Of a stretch of DNA of 5,338 nt, positions 1 to 5,338 are shown piece by piece. Position 1 is the stretch's first letter. The number at the start of each line of letters is the position of its first letter. Below the pieces are notes generated by a model. The model ran no database searches. It was not told the origin of the DNA and was given only the letters and a program-made list of their open reading frames with translations. Made by a program: the position numbers and the translations under genes. This DNA is from Treponema sp. (lineage in GTDB: Bacteria > Spirochaetota > Spirochaetia > Treponematales > Breznakiellaceae): the NCBI GenBank assembly GCA_031254795.1, contig JAIRTS010000124.1, forward strand, positions 1 through 5,338, written 5' to 3'.

Positions 1-822
1 CCGGCTCCGTTTTATTTCAAACTCGCCGATGACCGCGCGTTCTCCATTGATTTTGACGTGAAAACCGTTGCGAATCGCCCTCTTCAGCAGACCGATTATC
101 TCATACGGAAGCGCAGCACGGTCCAACAGGTCTTCTTCCGTTATGTATCCATTGAACCCGGCGAATTTTTTTCCTTTGTGGAAAACATCCGCGACTATGC
201 GACGCTTTCCGAGCCCGGTACATTTGTTGTACAGGCGAAACTTTACCCCGATTTATACAAGCCGCGCCTTGCTTCTACGGTTCAGCAGACAGCTGCGGCG
301 CAGTTGAGTCCGCTCTCCTCGAACCGCCTGACCCTGAACGTCCGTCCGCCGTCGATTATCGGCTCTGATGGGATTCCTGTCGCCATGGACGTGGAGACCA
401 ACGCGGCGCTTGTCCGCGAGGATCTTGCGCCGGACAACATGATCGCCTACATGCTCACGGCGCGGCAGAAAAGCCAGTGGGAAAAGTTTTTTTTGTATAT
501 GGATGTTGAATCAATGGTGAAGCGCGATGAAACCCGCAAACGGCAGTGGCTCGCCGAATCAGAAGAAGGGCGCCAAAGGCTGACCGCGCGGTACCGGGAG
601 GAGCTTCAAAACAATGTCGTTGACAACGACATTGTGATGATCCCCATGCGTTTTGAGATTGTCCGCACCAATTACGGTAAAGATGAGGGCGCCGTTACGG
701 TGATGGAATGGTTCCAGATAGGGAACTACGTTGAAAAGAAACAATACGTCTATACCATTCAGCGAAAAGAAGATGTGTGGGTGGTAGTGAATTACACGGT
801 GCAAAATATGGGCGCCGAATAG
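1..822 (+). CDS. Conserved hypothetical protein, 5' end outside window
   Basis: The reading frame is open from the first base to the TAG at 820-822, giving 273 visible residues. The GTG at 58 is unlikely to be the true start, because the upstream codons read as continuous protein (P-A-P-F-Y-F-K-L-A-D-D). I do not recognise a named family. Residues about 5-115 alternate short hydrophobic strands, with a G-E-F-F-S-F turn and an S-E-P-G-T-F-V-V-Q-A strand at 70-79, which looks like an immunoglobulin-type beta domain. A charged, helical middle follows (about 143-203, with R-Q-K-S-Q-W-E-K-F-F). The last 65 residues look like a helix plus curved sheet, as in NTF2-like domains (F-E-I-V-R-T ... W-V-V-V-N-Y-T-V-Q-N). 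The fold statements are inference. An exported or lipoprotein role is possible, but the N-terminus that would show a signal peptide is missing. The stop lies 3 bases before rsmI, so the two genes are probably cotranscribed. Confidence 0.85.
   Translation, partial: PAPFYFKLADDRAFSIDFDVKTVANRPLQQTDYLIRKRSTVQQVFFRYVSIEPGEFFSFVENIRDYATLSEPGTFVVQAKLYPDLYKPRLASTVQQTAAAQLSPLSSNRLTLNVRPPSIIGSDGIPVAMDVETNAALVREDLAPDNMIAYMLTARQKSQWEKFFLYMDVESMVKRDETRKRQWLAESEEGRQRLTARYREELQNNVVDNDIVMIPMRFEIVRTNYGKDEGAVTVMEWFQIGNYVEKKQYVYTIQRKEDVWVVVNYTVQNMGAE
611..635. repeat. 25-bp near-perfect palindrome inside the first gene
   Basis: Two 12-base arms, ACAATGTCGTTG (611-622) and CAACGACATTGT (624-635), are exact reverse complements around a single central A at 623. 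The flanking bases (610 A, 636 G) do not extend it. The repeat encodes residues 204-212 (N-N-V-V-D-N-D-I-V) of the first gene. In RNA it could form an 11-bp stem with a three-base loop; in DNA it could be a dyad site for a dimeric protein. Function is unknown. Confidence 0.8.
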
Positions 823-825
823 CCG

Positions 826-1569
826 GTGGCGACGCTCTATGTCATTGCGACGCCCATCGGCAACCTTGGAGACATGACGTTCCGCGCCGTGGAGACGCTT
901 AAAACCGTTGATCTGGTCGCATGCGAAGATACGAGGCAGACTCTGAAGCTCCTCACCCATTTTGGGATACGGGCGCGTTTGTTGTCGTGCCGCGCCGCAA
1001 ATGAGGCGTCCGCGTCCCGCAAGGTGATAGCGGCGCTTGACGAGCGCAAAACAGTCGCCTACTGTAGCGACGCCGGGACGCCGGCGATAAGCGATCCGGG
1101 CGCGATTCTTGCGAGAAGCGCGGCGTCAGCCGGGCATACGGTTGTCCCTCTGCCGGGCGCTTCGGCGTTCGCCTCCCTTGTCAGCGTCGCCGGGATCTCG
1201 GATAAAACTGTTGTCTTTGAAGGGTTCCTCTCGCCCAAGGGCGGGCGCAGGAAATCGCGGCTTAAAGAGTTGCTTGAAACCGGCGCGGCTTTTGTTCTAT
1301 ACGAGTCTCCTTTCAGAATACTTAAACTTTTTGCGGACATTGTCGATCTTGAGCGGGAACGGTACGTCTGCGTCGGACGGGAAATGACCAAGGTTCACGA
1401 AGAGTACCTTCGCGGTTCCGCCTTGGAAATTTCGGCGATTTTGAAGGAAAAAACAGAGTTGCGCGGTGAATTTGCGGTTTTTGTATCCGGGCATGACGCA
1501 AAAGCGCAAACTGGTTGTAAATACTTGCCCGTGTATGCCGATAATGAAAGTAAAGAGGTTATTGTATGA
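826..1569 (+). CDS. rsmI: 16S rRNA (cytidine-1402 2'-O)-methyltransferase RsmI
   Basis: RsmI uses S-adenosylmethionine to methylate the 2'-OH of C1402 in the 16S rRNA decoding centre, acting in the cytoplasm. The 247-residue protein carries the tetrapyrrole-methylase-fold signatures of the family in order: A-T-P-I-G-N-L-G-D-M-T (8-18), C-E-D-T-R (33-37), S-D-A-G-T-P-A-I-S-D-P-G (81-92), L-P-G-A-S-A (109-114), F-E-G-F-L (131-135), Y-E-S-P-F-R (159-164; the usual H is F here), R-E-M-T-K-V-H-E-E (185-193) and G-E-F (214-216). It starts at GTG 826; an in-frame TAG two codons upstream leaves no other start near the conserved N-terminus. No clear Shine-Dalgarno site precedes it, so translation is probably coupled to the upstream gene. 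It is shorter than the roughly 285-residue enterobacterial protein and appears to lack the C-terminal helix-turn-helix extension. Its last codons contain the flgM promoter and overlap flgM by four bases. Confidence 0.96.
   Translation: MATLYVIATPIGNLGDMTFRAVETLKTVDLVACEDTRQTLKLLTHFGIRARLLSCRAANEASASRKVIAALDERKTVAYCSDAGTPAISDPGAILARSAASAGHTVVPLPGASAFASLVSVAGISDKTVVFEGFLSPKGGRRKSRLKELLETGAAFVLYESPFRILKLFADIVDLERERYVCVGREMTKVHEEYLRGSALEISAILKEKTELRGEFAVFVSGHDAKAQTGCKYLPVYADNESKEVIV
1518..1544 (+). promoter_or_regulatory. Predicted sigma-28 (FliA) promoter for flgM
   Basis: TAAA at 1518-1521 and GCCGATAA at 1537-1544 are separated by exactly 15 bases (1522-1536), matching the core consensus for sigma-28 in every position. 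The extended -35 bases (TACT after TAAA) match the enterobacterial GTTT only in the last base. The expected transcription start is near 1551, just before the flgM ribosome binding site, so the leader would be very short. The promoter lies within the last codons of rsmI. The site is seen directly; its activity is inferred from consensus and from its position ahead of the sigma-28 inhibitor gene. Confidence 0.83.
1554..1558 (+). promoter_or_regulatory. Ribosome binding site of flgM
   Basis: AGAGG lies seven bases before the ATG at 1566 and ten before the second in-frame ATG at 1569. The better spacing favours 1566, though either start is possible. It sits inside the rsmI coding region, so translation may be coupled on the long transcript and independent on the short sigma-28 transcript. 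Confidence 0.65.
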
Positions 1570-1847
1570 TGATCGATAGAATTGGTTCTGTGAACTCCGT
1601 TTTTCTTGAAGGAGCGAATCGCAACAGTCAAATAAACAAAGAGCGGGATGGCGACTCCATTAGAGTGTCTCAAGCGGCGCTTGAACAAAACGAGTTGTAT
1701 CAAGCGGAGGAAATTGTCCATTCGGCGCCGGATTCCCGTGTCGATCTCGTCGCGGAAATCAAAGCCCAAATAGACGACCCTTCCTTTCTGAACGACGCGG
1801 TGTTAGACGCGACCGTAGAAAAAATTCTCGCCGCCCTCAAGTCTTAG
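1566..1847 (+). CDS. flgM: Anti-sigma-28 factor FlgM
   Basis: FlgM binds the flagellar sigma factor FliA and keeps late flagellar genes silent until the hook-basal body is complete. In bacteria with a working export switch, FlgM is then secreted. The 93-residue protein has the family layout: a short variable, polar and probably disordered N-terminal half (1-45), then the conserved C-terminal sigma-binding helices. These include Y-Q-A-E-E-I-V (45-51), A-P-D-S-R-V-D-L-V-A-E-I-K-A-Q-I (54-69), D-D-P-S-F (70-74) and A-T-V-E-K-I-L-A-A-L (82-91). The M-I-D-R-I-G start is typical of treponemal homologues. The start ATG overlaps the rsmI stop (ATGA, 1566-1569). A consensus sigma-28 promoter lies 22 bases upstream, which supports both the identity and autoregulation through FliA. 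Spirochaete flagella are periplasmic, so exported FlgM would end up in the periplasm or beyond; that is inference. Confidence 0.93.
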   Translation: MMIDRIGSVNSVFLEGANRNSQINKERDGDSIRVSQAALEQNELYQAEEIVHSAPDSRVDLVAEIKAQIDDPSFLNDAVLDATVEKILAALKS

Positions 1848-1862
1848 CGTAATTTTCTCATA

Positions 1863-1866
1863 GAGG
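1863..1866 (+). promoter_or_regulatory. Ribosome binding site of the dehydrogenase-like gene
   Basis: GAGG lies five bases before the GTG at 1872 and supports that start over the internal ATGs at 1911 and 1917. It is in the 24-base gap after flgM, which contains no hairpin or T-run that could act as a terminator. Confidence 0.55.
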
Positions 1867-1871
1867 CGTCT

Positions 1872-3023
1872 GTGATCGATATAGTGCTGAAGATTGACCC
1901 TGAAATTGTCATGGGAATGGACATTATAAATCGCGTTGGCACGATTTGTAAAACGTATGGCAATCAGTTTCTTTTAATTTCGGAAAAACGCCTCAATGAT
2001 GACAAAAGCATAGAACGGCTCAAAGCGATTCTTCAGGATTCGGGCGTCCAAACGATTCTTTTTGATGAAATCAAAGCGCCGGTAATGGCGGATATAGCGG
2101 AAAATATAGCGCATCTCGCCCGCGCGGCGCATTGCTCCGGCATTATCGGTTTTGGAAGCCCGTCTGTTCAGGCAATAGCCCGTTTGTCGGCGATTATCGC
2201 AGCCGATATGAGCGATGTGTTTGAATTTTTAGATGGGAAAATTCCAACCACCGGCCTGCCCTACATTGCGATTCCATCGGTGAAGGAAGACCCCTTCCTG
2301 ACTGCCGAAAGTTTTATCGTCGAGGATCCCCGCGACAGGGAAATCAGACTGATTCATACGCCAAGAGGTTTGTGCAAGGCGGTTGTCATAGACGGCGCGT
2401 TTTCCGGGATAATGAGCGTAGATGGTGGCTACACTCCTGTCTACGCCGCCGCGTTTGATGGCTTTTGCATGGCTGTGGAAGCCTACTGCTCTAAAAAAGC
2501 GAACATCCTGTCCGACGCTGTGCTGGAAAAAGCCATCGCTCTGTTCGCGCAAATTATTTCCTCCTCCGTCAACGGCGGCGTAAATATGAAAGAACTGGAC
2601 GTTCAAGCCGCGCTTCTTGTAAACATAGGCTCCGCGGTCAGCGCTCCAGGCGTCGGTTCGACGCTCGCTCGCGCCATCGCGGACAGATTTCCTGTTGAAA
2701 AATCCCTCTGCTCCGCCGCGTTGCTTCCCGCGATTCTTGACAAACTGGTAAGTTGCCGCGCTGAAAAAATCGCCGCTGTAGCGCTCCTTATGGGAGAAAA
2801 GACCGAAGGGTTGCCGGACGCGGAAGCCGCCCTTTTGCCGGCGGCATCCATTCGCTCGTCGCTTGAAAAACTCGCCATTTCCCCACGCCTTCGGGACTTG
2901 GGATTGCAACTTGACCGCCTGATTCCCATAACCGAATCGGCGCGCAACCTTGACATCGTGGCTTTTTCCCCGTGGACAGTTACAACCGAAGAAATTCTAA
3001 ACATCATCAAGCAATCATTCTGA
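1872..3023 (+). CDS. Degenerate iron-containing alcohol dehydrogenase homologue, likely non-catalytic
   Basis: The 383-residue protein aligns over its full length with group III iron-dependent alcohol dehydrogenases such as FucO, including an N-terminal nucleotide-binding half and a helical metal-binding half. The clearest matches are G-F-G-S-P (93-97), Y-I-A-I-P (131-135), F-D-G-F-C-M-A-V-E-A-Y (195-205), S-D-A-V-L-E-K-A-I (214-222) and S-A-A-L-L-P (281-286). Key residues are missing. Of the four metal ligands (D-H-H-H in the family), only D196 remains; the histidines are replaced by M200, S263 and K277, and a further conserved histidine by R267. The G-G-G-S-x-x-D-x-x-K signature has V99 and I102 in place of D and K, and the A-G-T-G-S-E loop is replaced by K-E-D-P-F-L (138-143). 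The frame is intact and well formed, so it looks like a maintained pseudoenzyme rather than a decaying gene. Its role is unknown. It lies between flgM and an RNA methyltransferase gene in the same operon. Confidence 0.85.
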   Translation: MIDIVLKIDPEIVMGMDIINRVGTICKTYGNQFLLISEKRLNDDKSIERLKAILQDSGVQTILFDEIKAPVMADIAENIAHLARAAHCSGIIGFGSPSVQAIARLSAIIAADMSDVFEFLDGKIPTTGLPYIAIPSVKEDPFLTAESFIVEDPRDREIRLIHTPRGLCKAVVIDGAFSGIMSVDGGYTPVYAAAFDGFCMAVEAYCSKKANILSDAVLEKAIALFAQIISSSVNGGVNMKELDVQAALLVNIGSAVSAPGVGSTLARAIADRFPVEKSLCSAALLPAILDKLVSCRAEKIAAVALLMGEKTEGLPDAEAALLPAASIRSSLEKLAISPRLRDLGLQLDRLIPITESARNLDIVAFSPWTVTTEEILNIIKQSF

Positions 3024-3032
3024 TTTTCACGC

Positions 3033-3037
3033 AAGGG
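3033..3037 (+). promoter_or_regulatory. Ribosome binding site that decides the methyltransferase start
   Basis: AAGGG lies seven bases before the ATG at 3045. The in-frame TTG at 3039 is only one base from it, too close for normal initiation, so 3045 is the preferred start. Confidence 0.6.
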
Positions 3038-3044
3038 CTTGGAC

Positions 3045-3959
3045 ATGCCGGTTTCGCCGCGTAAACTGGCGTCTCTTCCCCGGCCGCAAAGACTCCGTAA
3101 AATAGCAAAAATGCTCGGTGAAGCGGAAACGCTCTTTTGCAATTCGGGAACATGGGGGCGTTCCCTTGACGGCATCGCGTCCGCCCTGAAACTCCTCACG
3201 CTGGACTGCGAATTTTCGCCCGAAATCGCCCCGGCTGTTTCTTCCGCGATTGACGCGGCGTTGCAAGCGACGCTTGCGGTGGAACGGAACCCGGCCGCGC
3301 AAGGCGACGCGCAAGGCGATTCCACCGACACTTTGCGTAGAGGGATAAACGCCGTCAGACACGCCCTCCTTGCCGAAACCGGACAAAGCCAGGCTGACTG
3401 GGACTTTCTTGACGCGGAAAACAAGCTCGACCGCGCGAAACGCAGGATTTTTCCGAACAGGCGGGTCTTTCTGGAAGACATACGCTCCCCGTTCAACATA
3501 GGCGCTCTGTTTCGCAGTGCGGAATCCTTCGGCGTTGAAAAAATTCTGCTTTCGCCGCTCGCGGCGGATCCGTGCCACCCGCGCGCGCGAAGAACGGCTA
3601 TGGGTTGCATAGACATTGTGCCGTGGGAGCGCGTGTCTTTGGAAGCGCTGGAAGCGTTGCGCCGGCAAACGCCGGTTTTCGCGCTGGAAACAGGCGGCGT
3701 TGAGTTGCAAGAGTTTGTGTTTCCCGCAAGCGGCGTTATGATTGCCGGCTCCGAAGAACTGGGCGTGAGCCCCGGCGCGCTTGCCATAGCGGATTCCTCT
3801 CACGGACGGGTGTCGATTCCCATCTATGGGGCGAAGGGCAGCCTCAATGTGTCCTCGGCGTTCGCCATAGCCATGTATGCGTGGAGCGTCCAGACGGCGC
3901 GTCAAGACGCTTGTGAGATGACGGCCGCGCTAAACCGCGTTCAAGGAATAAGGGAATAG
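3045..3959 (+). CDS. TrmH/SpoU-family RNA 2'-O-ribose methyltransferase
   Basis: This 304-residue protein should transfer a methyl group from S-adenosylmethionine to a ribose 2'-OH in tRNA or rRNA. The C-terminal half (about 140-285) is a SPOUT knot domain with all three motifs. Motif 1 is R-S-P-F-N-I-G-A-L-F-R-S-A (147-159) with the catalytic-type R157. Motif 2 is G-S-E-E-L-G (235-240). Motif 3 is I-P-I-Y-G-A-K-G-S-L-N-V-S-S-A (258-272) with S266 and N268. The first 140 residues are helical and charged; they do not resemble the short L30e-like substrate domain of RlmB, so the target (Gm18 of tRNA, 23S rRNA or other) cannot be assigned. A short acidic linker with a duplicated A-Q-G-D lies at 85-92. 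The gene follows the dehydrogenase-like gene by 21 bases and ends the operon, overlapping the convergent polygalacturonase gene by 19 bases. A TTG start at 3039 would add two residues. Confidence 0.9.
   Translation: MPVSPRKLASLPRPQRLRKIAKMLGEAETLFCNSGTWGRSLDGIASALKLLTLDCEFSPEIAPAVSSAIDAALQATLAVERNPAAQGDAQGDSTDTLRRGINAVRHALLAETGQSQADWDFLDAENKLDRAKRRIFPNRRVFLEDIRSPFNIGALFRSAESFGVEKILLSPLAADPCHPRARRTAMGCIDIVPWERVSLEALEALRRQTPVFALETGGVELQEFVFPASGVMIAGSEELGVSPGALAIADSSHGRVSIPIYGAKGSLNVSSAFAIAMYAWSVQTARQDACEMTAALNRVQGIRE
3297..3320 (+). repeat. 12-bp tandem duplication in the methyltransferase gene
   Basis: GCGCAAGGCGAC (3297-3308) is followed directly by GCGCAAGGCGAT (3309-3320), 11 of 12 bases identical. 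It encodes A-Q-G-D twice in the linker between the helical N-terminal region and the SPOUT domain. It is in frame and probably arose by replication slippage. Confidence 0.75.
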
Positions 3960-5338
3960 CCCGCGTTCCGCGCCGCGTCAAATTCTCTGGTTAGCCGCGC
4001 GTCTATTCCTTTCCCAACAAGTTCCGTCGTCGCGCCTTCGCCGCCGGCAAAGTCCGCCGAAAATTTGACGTTGGAAAACACCGGCTCATACGCATTCAGC
4101 ACCCTGAAAGATTTGGTTTTCACTTCGGGCAAGCCGAGGAACATGTCAGACTCGTCTGGATGCGCCGGATCGTTTTCGTTTGTAACAAATTCGCTGTCTG
4201 AAATGGATAGATTTCTAACCGGCGATTCGGGAAGTCCGGCTATAAAACCGGCTGACGCCCTGCATCCGGTCGCCTTTATGTCTTCAATGACAATATTTTT
4301 TATCGAAGGCGTTGTATAGACTACCGGCATGGGTTCAAGCGTAAACCACCCGTCGGACAAAGTCGCGCCGCACCGGTAGAACATATTGATGACCACAGGA
4401 CAAAAATTGTTTTCCATAGTTAAATGTTTGAAATGCAAATTGCTGATTTGACCTCCGCGTCCCCGTCTTGTTTTTATGCGTATGCCCCTGTCGGTTCCCT
4501 GAAAAAAACAGTGTTCGGCGGTGACGTTAAAAATGCCGGCCGCAGTTTCGCTGCCAATAACAATGCCCCCATGCCCGTCTTTCACAACGCAATGCCTAAC
4601 CACAATGTTTTGCGAAGGTTTGTCCGCCCTTATGCCGTCGTCGCCGGATCCGGATTTAATCGCAATGCCGTCGTCGCCCACAGCGACCTCGCAACGCTCA
4701 ATCAGCACATTTTCACAGGAATCAATGTCTATGCCGTCGGTGTTGGGAGCGTCGGCTGGGTTGGTTATGCGCAGCCCCCGTATCGTGACATCATTGCAAA
4801 ACACCGGGTGCAATGTCCAAAACGGCGAGTCGCGCAACGAAAACCCTTCAAGATAAACGCTTGTACACTTCCTGAATTGCACAAGGGGAGGACGCAAAAA
4901 CTGCATTTCCCGGCTGCCGCCCCCGGACGGCTGACGCTCATACCACGGATTGAGGCGGGCAAGGGCCTGCTCTTCCGGCGTTACCGGCGATTTTTGACCG
5001 TTTTTGCGTTTTTCCTTTAACATCGTCCACCATACCGCGCCTGAGCCATCAAACGCGCCCTTGCCGGTAATACGGATATGATTCTGGTGGTTGGCGAAAA
5101 CAAGGGGGCGCATTCCGTAACATTCGACGCCTTCCCACCGTGTCCAAACAGGTTCATAACGCTCTGGTTCGGGAATAAAGCTAATCACGCTGTTTTCTTC
5201 AAGGACAAGGGTGGTGTTGGAAAAAATTTCAAAGGGACCCGTTTTCCATATACCCTCGCCGACATGAATAATTCCGCAACCGGCTTCTTTTACGGCGTTA
5301 AATGCGGCGGAAAAGGCTTCCGAATTGTCATGCCGCCC
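3941..5338 (-). CDS. GH28 polygalacturonase, 5' end outside window
   Basis: Glycoside hydrolase family 28 enzymes cleave alpha-1,4 bonds between galacturonic acid units of pectin by inversion, on a right-handed beta-helix. The frame is open through the right edge: the 50 codons before the GTG at 5188 read as the classic family N-terminus (D-N-S-E-A-F, then H-V-G-E-G-I-W-K-T-G-P-F, then S-N-T-T-L-V-L-E-E). The gene is therefore cut by the window, and 5188 is not the start. Numbering from the edge (465 residues visible), T-R-W-E-G is at 66-70, N-T-D-G-I-D at 199-204 (D201), G-D-D-G-I-A-I-K-S-G at 221-230 (D222, D223), G-H-G at 255-257 (H256) and R-I-K-T at 287-290 (R287, K289). All catalytic and substrate-binding residues are present, and the C-terminal G-L-P-E-S-P repeat coil is intact. 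The long insert around 105-145 fits bacterial exo-acting members. Export cannot be judged without the N-terminus. A neighbouring pectin-use locus may lie to the right. Confidence 0.94.
   Translation of the reverse strand, partial: GRHDNSEAFSAAFNAVKEAGCGIIHVGEGIWKTGPFEIFSNTTLVLEENSVISFIPEPERYEPVWTRWEGVECYGMRPLVFANHQNHIRITGKGAFDGSGAVWWTMLKEKRKNGQKSPVTPEEQALARLNPWYERQPSGGGSREMQFLRPPLVQFRKCTSVYLEGFSLRDSPFWTLHPVFCNDVTIRGLRITNPADAPNTDGIDIDSCENVLIERCEVAVGDDGIAIKSGSGDDGIRADKPSQNIVVRHCVVKDGHGGIVIGSETAAGIFNVTAEHCFFQGTDRGIRIKTRRGRGGQISNLHFKHLTMENNFCPVVINMFYRCGATLSDGWFTLEPMPVVYTTPSIKNIVIEDIKATGCRASAGFIAGLPESPVRNLSISDSEFVTNENDPAHPDESDMFLGLPEVKTKSFRVLNAYEPVFSNVKFSADFAGGEGATTELVGKGIDARLTREFDAARNAGYSLIP
4632..4678 (-). 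repeat. Direct repeat around the catalytic Asp pair of the polygalacturonase
   Basis: ATGCCGTCGTCGCC occurs at 4632-4645 and again at 4665-4678, exactly 33 bases apart and in the same frame. Each copy encodes G-D-D-G-I. The copy at 4665-4678 (residues 221-225) is the catalytic pair. The other (232-236) falls where family members usually have a variable D-x-D-G turn, so it is probably not catalytic. Shared codon choice or a small duplication could explain it. Confidence 0.55.

Noticed and set aside
58..60. GTG as the start codon of the first gene
   Set aside because: The frame stays open to base 1 with protein-like sequence and no ribosome binding site precedes the GTG; the true start is outside the window.
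487..494. Run of eight T bases in the first gene, considered as a phase-variation or slippage site
   Set aside because: The frame is intact on both sides and a single T8 tract is common in such sequence; nothing else supports programmed slippage.
2603..3787. Long open frame on the minus strand spanning the end of the dehydrogenase-like gene and the start of the methyltransferase gene
   Set aside because: It lies antisense to two well-supported genes, its translation is low-complexity (rich in S, R, A) with no motif, and such frames arise from GC-biased codon use on the opposite strand.
3027..3905. Minus-strand open frame antisense to the methyltransferase gene
   Set aside because: It is covered by a gene with all three SpoU motifs; the antisense translation is R/G-rich and has no recognisable domain.
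3943..4011. Inverted match AAGGAATA (3943-3950) with TATTCCTT (4004-4011), considered as a bidirectional terminator
   Set aside because: The stem is only eight AT-rich pairs with a loop over 50 bases and no T-run; this is not a credible terminator.
4424..5020. Plus-strand open frame inside the polygalacturonase gene
   Set aside because: It is fully antisense to the GH28 catalytic core, and its translation shows no motif or convincing start context.
5186..5188. GTG as the start codon of the polygalacturonase
   Set aside because: The 50 upstream codons to the window edge are open and match the conserved GH28 N-terminus, so this is an internal valine codon.

Overview
The window looks like a spirochaete chromosome, most likely a Treponema-like gut or rumen lineage. 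This rests on a short FlgM of the treponemal type (starts M-I-D-R-I-G, ends in the sigma-binding helix), a neighbouring protein whose sequence resembles conserved treponemal hypotheticals, and a GH28 pectin hydrolase that fits a plant-fed gut habitat. The lineage call is inference from protein style; no rRNA gene or other marker is present. Base composition is moderate (about half GC by eye) and uniform, with no insertion sequence, tRNA or CRISPR array.

Positions 1-3959 hold five tightly packed plus-strand genes that look like one operon: the 3' part of an unrecognised protein (1-822), rsmI (16S rRNA 2'-O-methyltransferase, 826-1569), flgM (anti-sigma-28 factor, 1566-1847), an iron-alcohol-dehydrogenase-like protein that has lost its metal and nucleotide motifs (1872-3023), and a SpoU/TrmH-family RNA methyltransferase (3045-3959). 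Gaps are 3, -4, 24 and 21 bases, and no terminator is visible between genes. Positions 3941-5338 hold a convergent minus-strand gene for a GH28 polygalacturonase. It overlaps the methyltransferase tail-to-tail by 19 bases and runs off the right edge.

The most informative signal is an exact sigma-28 promoter, TAAA-N15-GCCGATAA (1518-1544), lying inside the 3' end of rsmI just upstream of flgM. It suggests that flgM is expressed both by read-through from the housekeeping operon and from its own flagellar class-3 promoter, so that FliA would drive synthesis of its own inhibitor. The second notable point is the dehydrogenase-like protein: it aligns over full length with the FucO type, but three of four metal ligands and both nucleotide-binding signatures are replaced, so it is probably a pseudoenzyme. 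A 25-bp near-perfect palindrome sits in the first gene. I see no defence or mobile system; the novelty here is regulatory and evolutionary.
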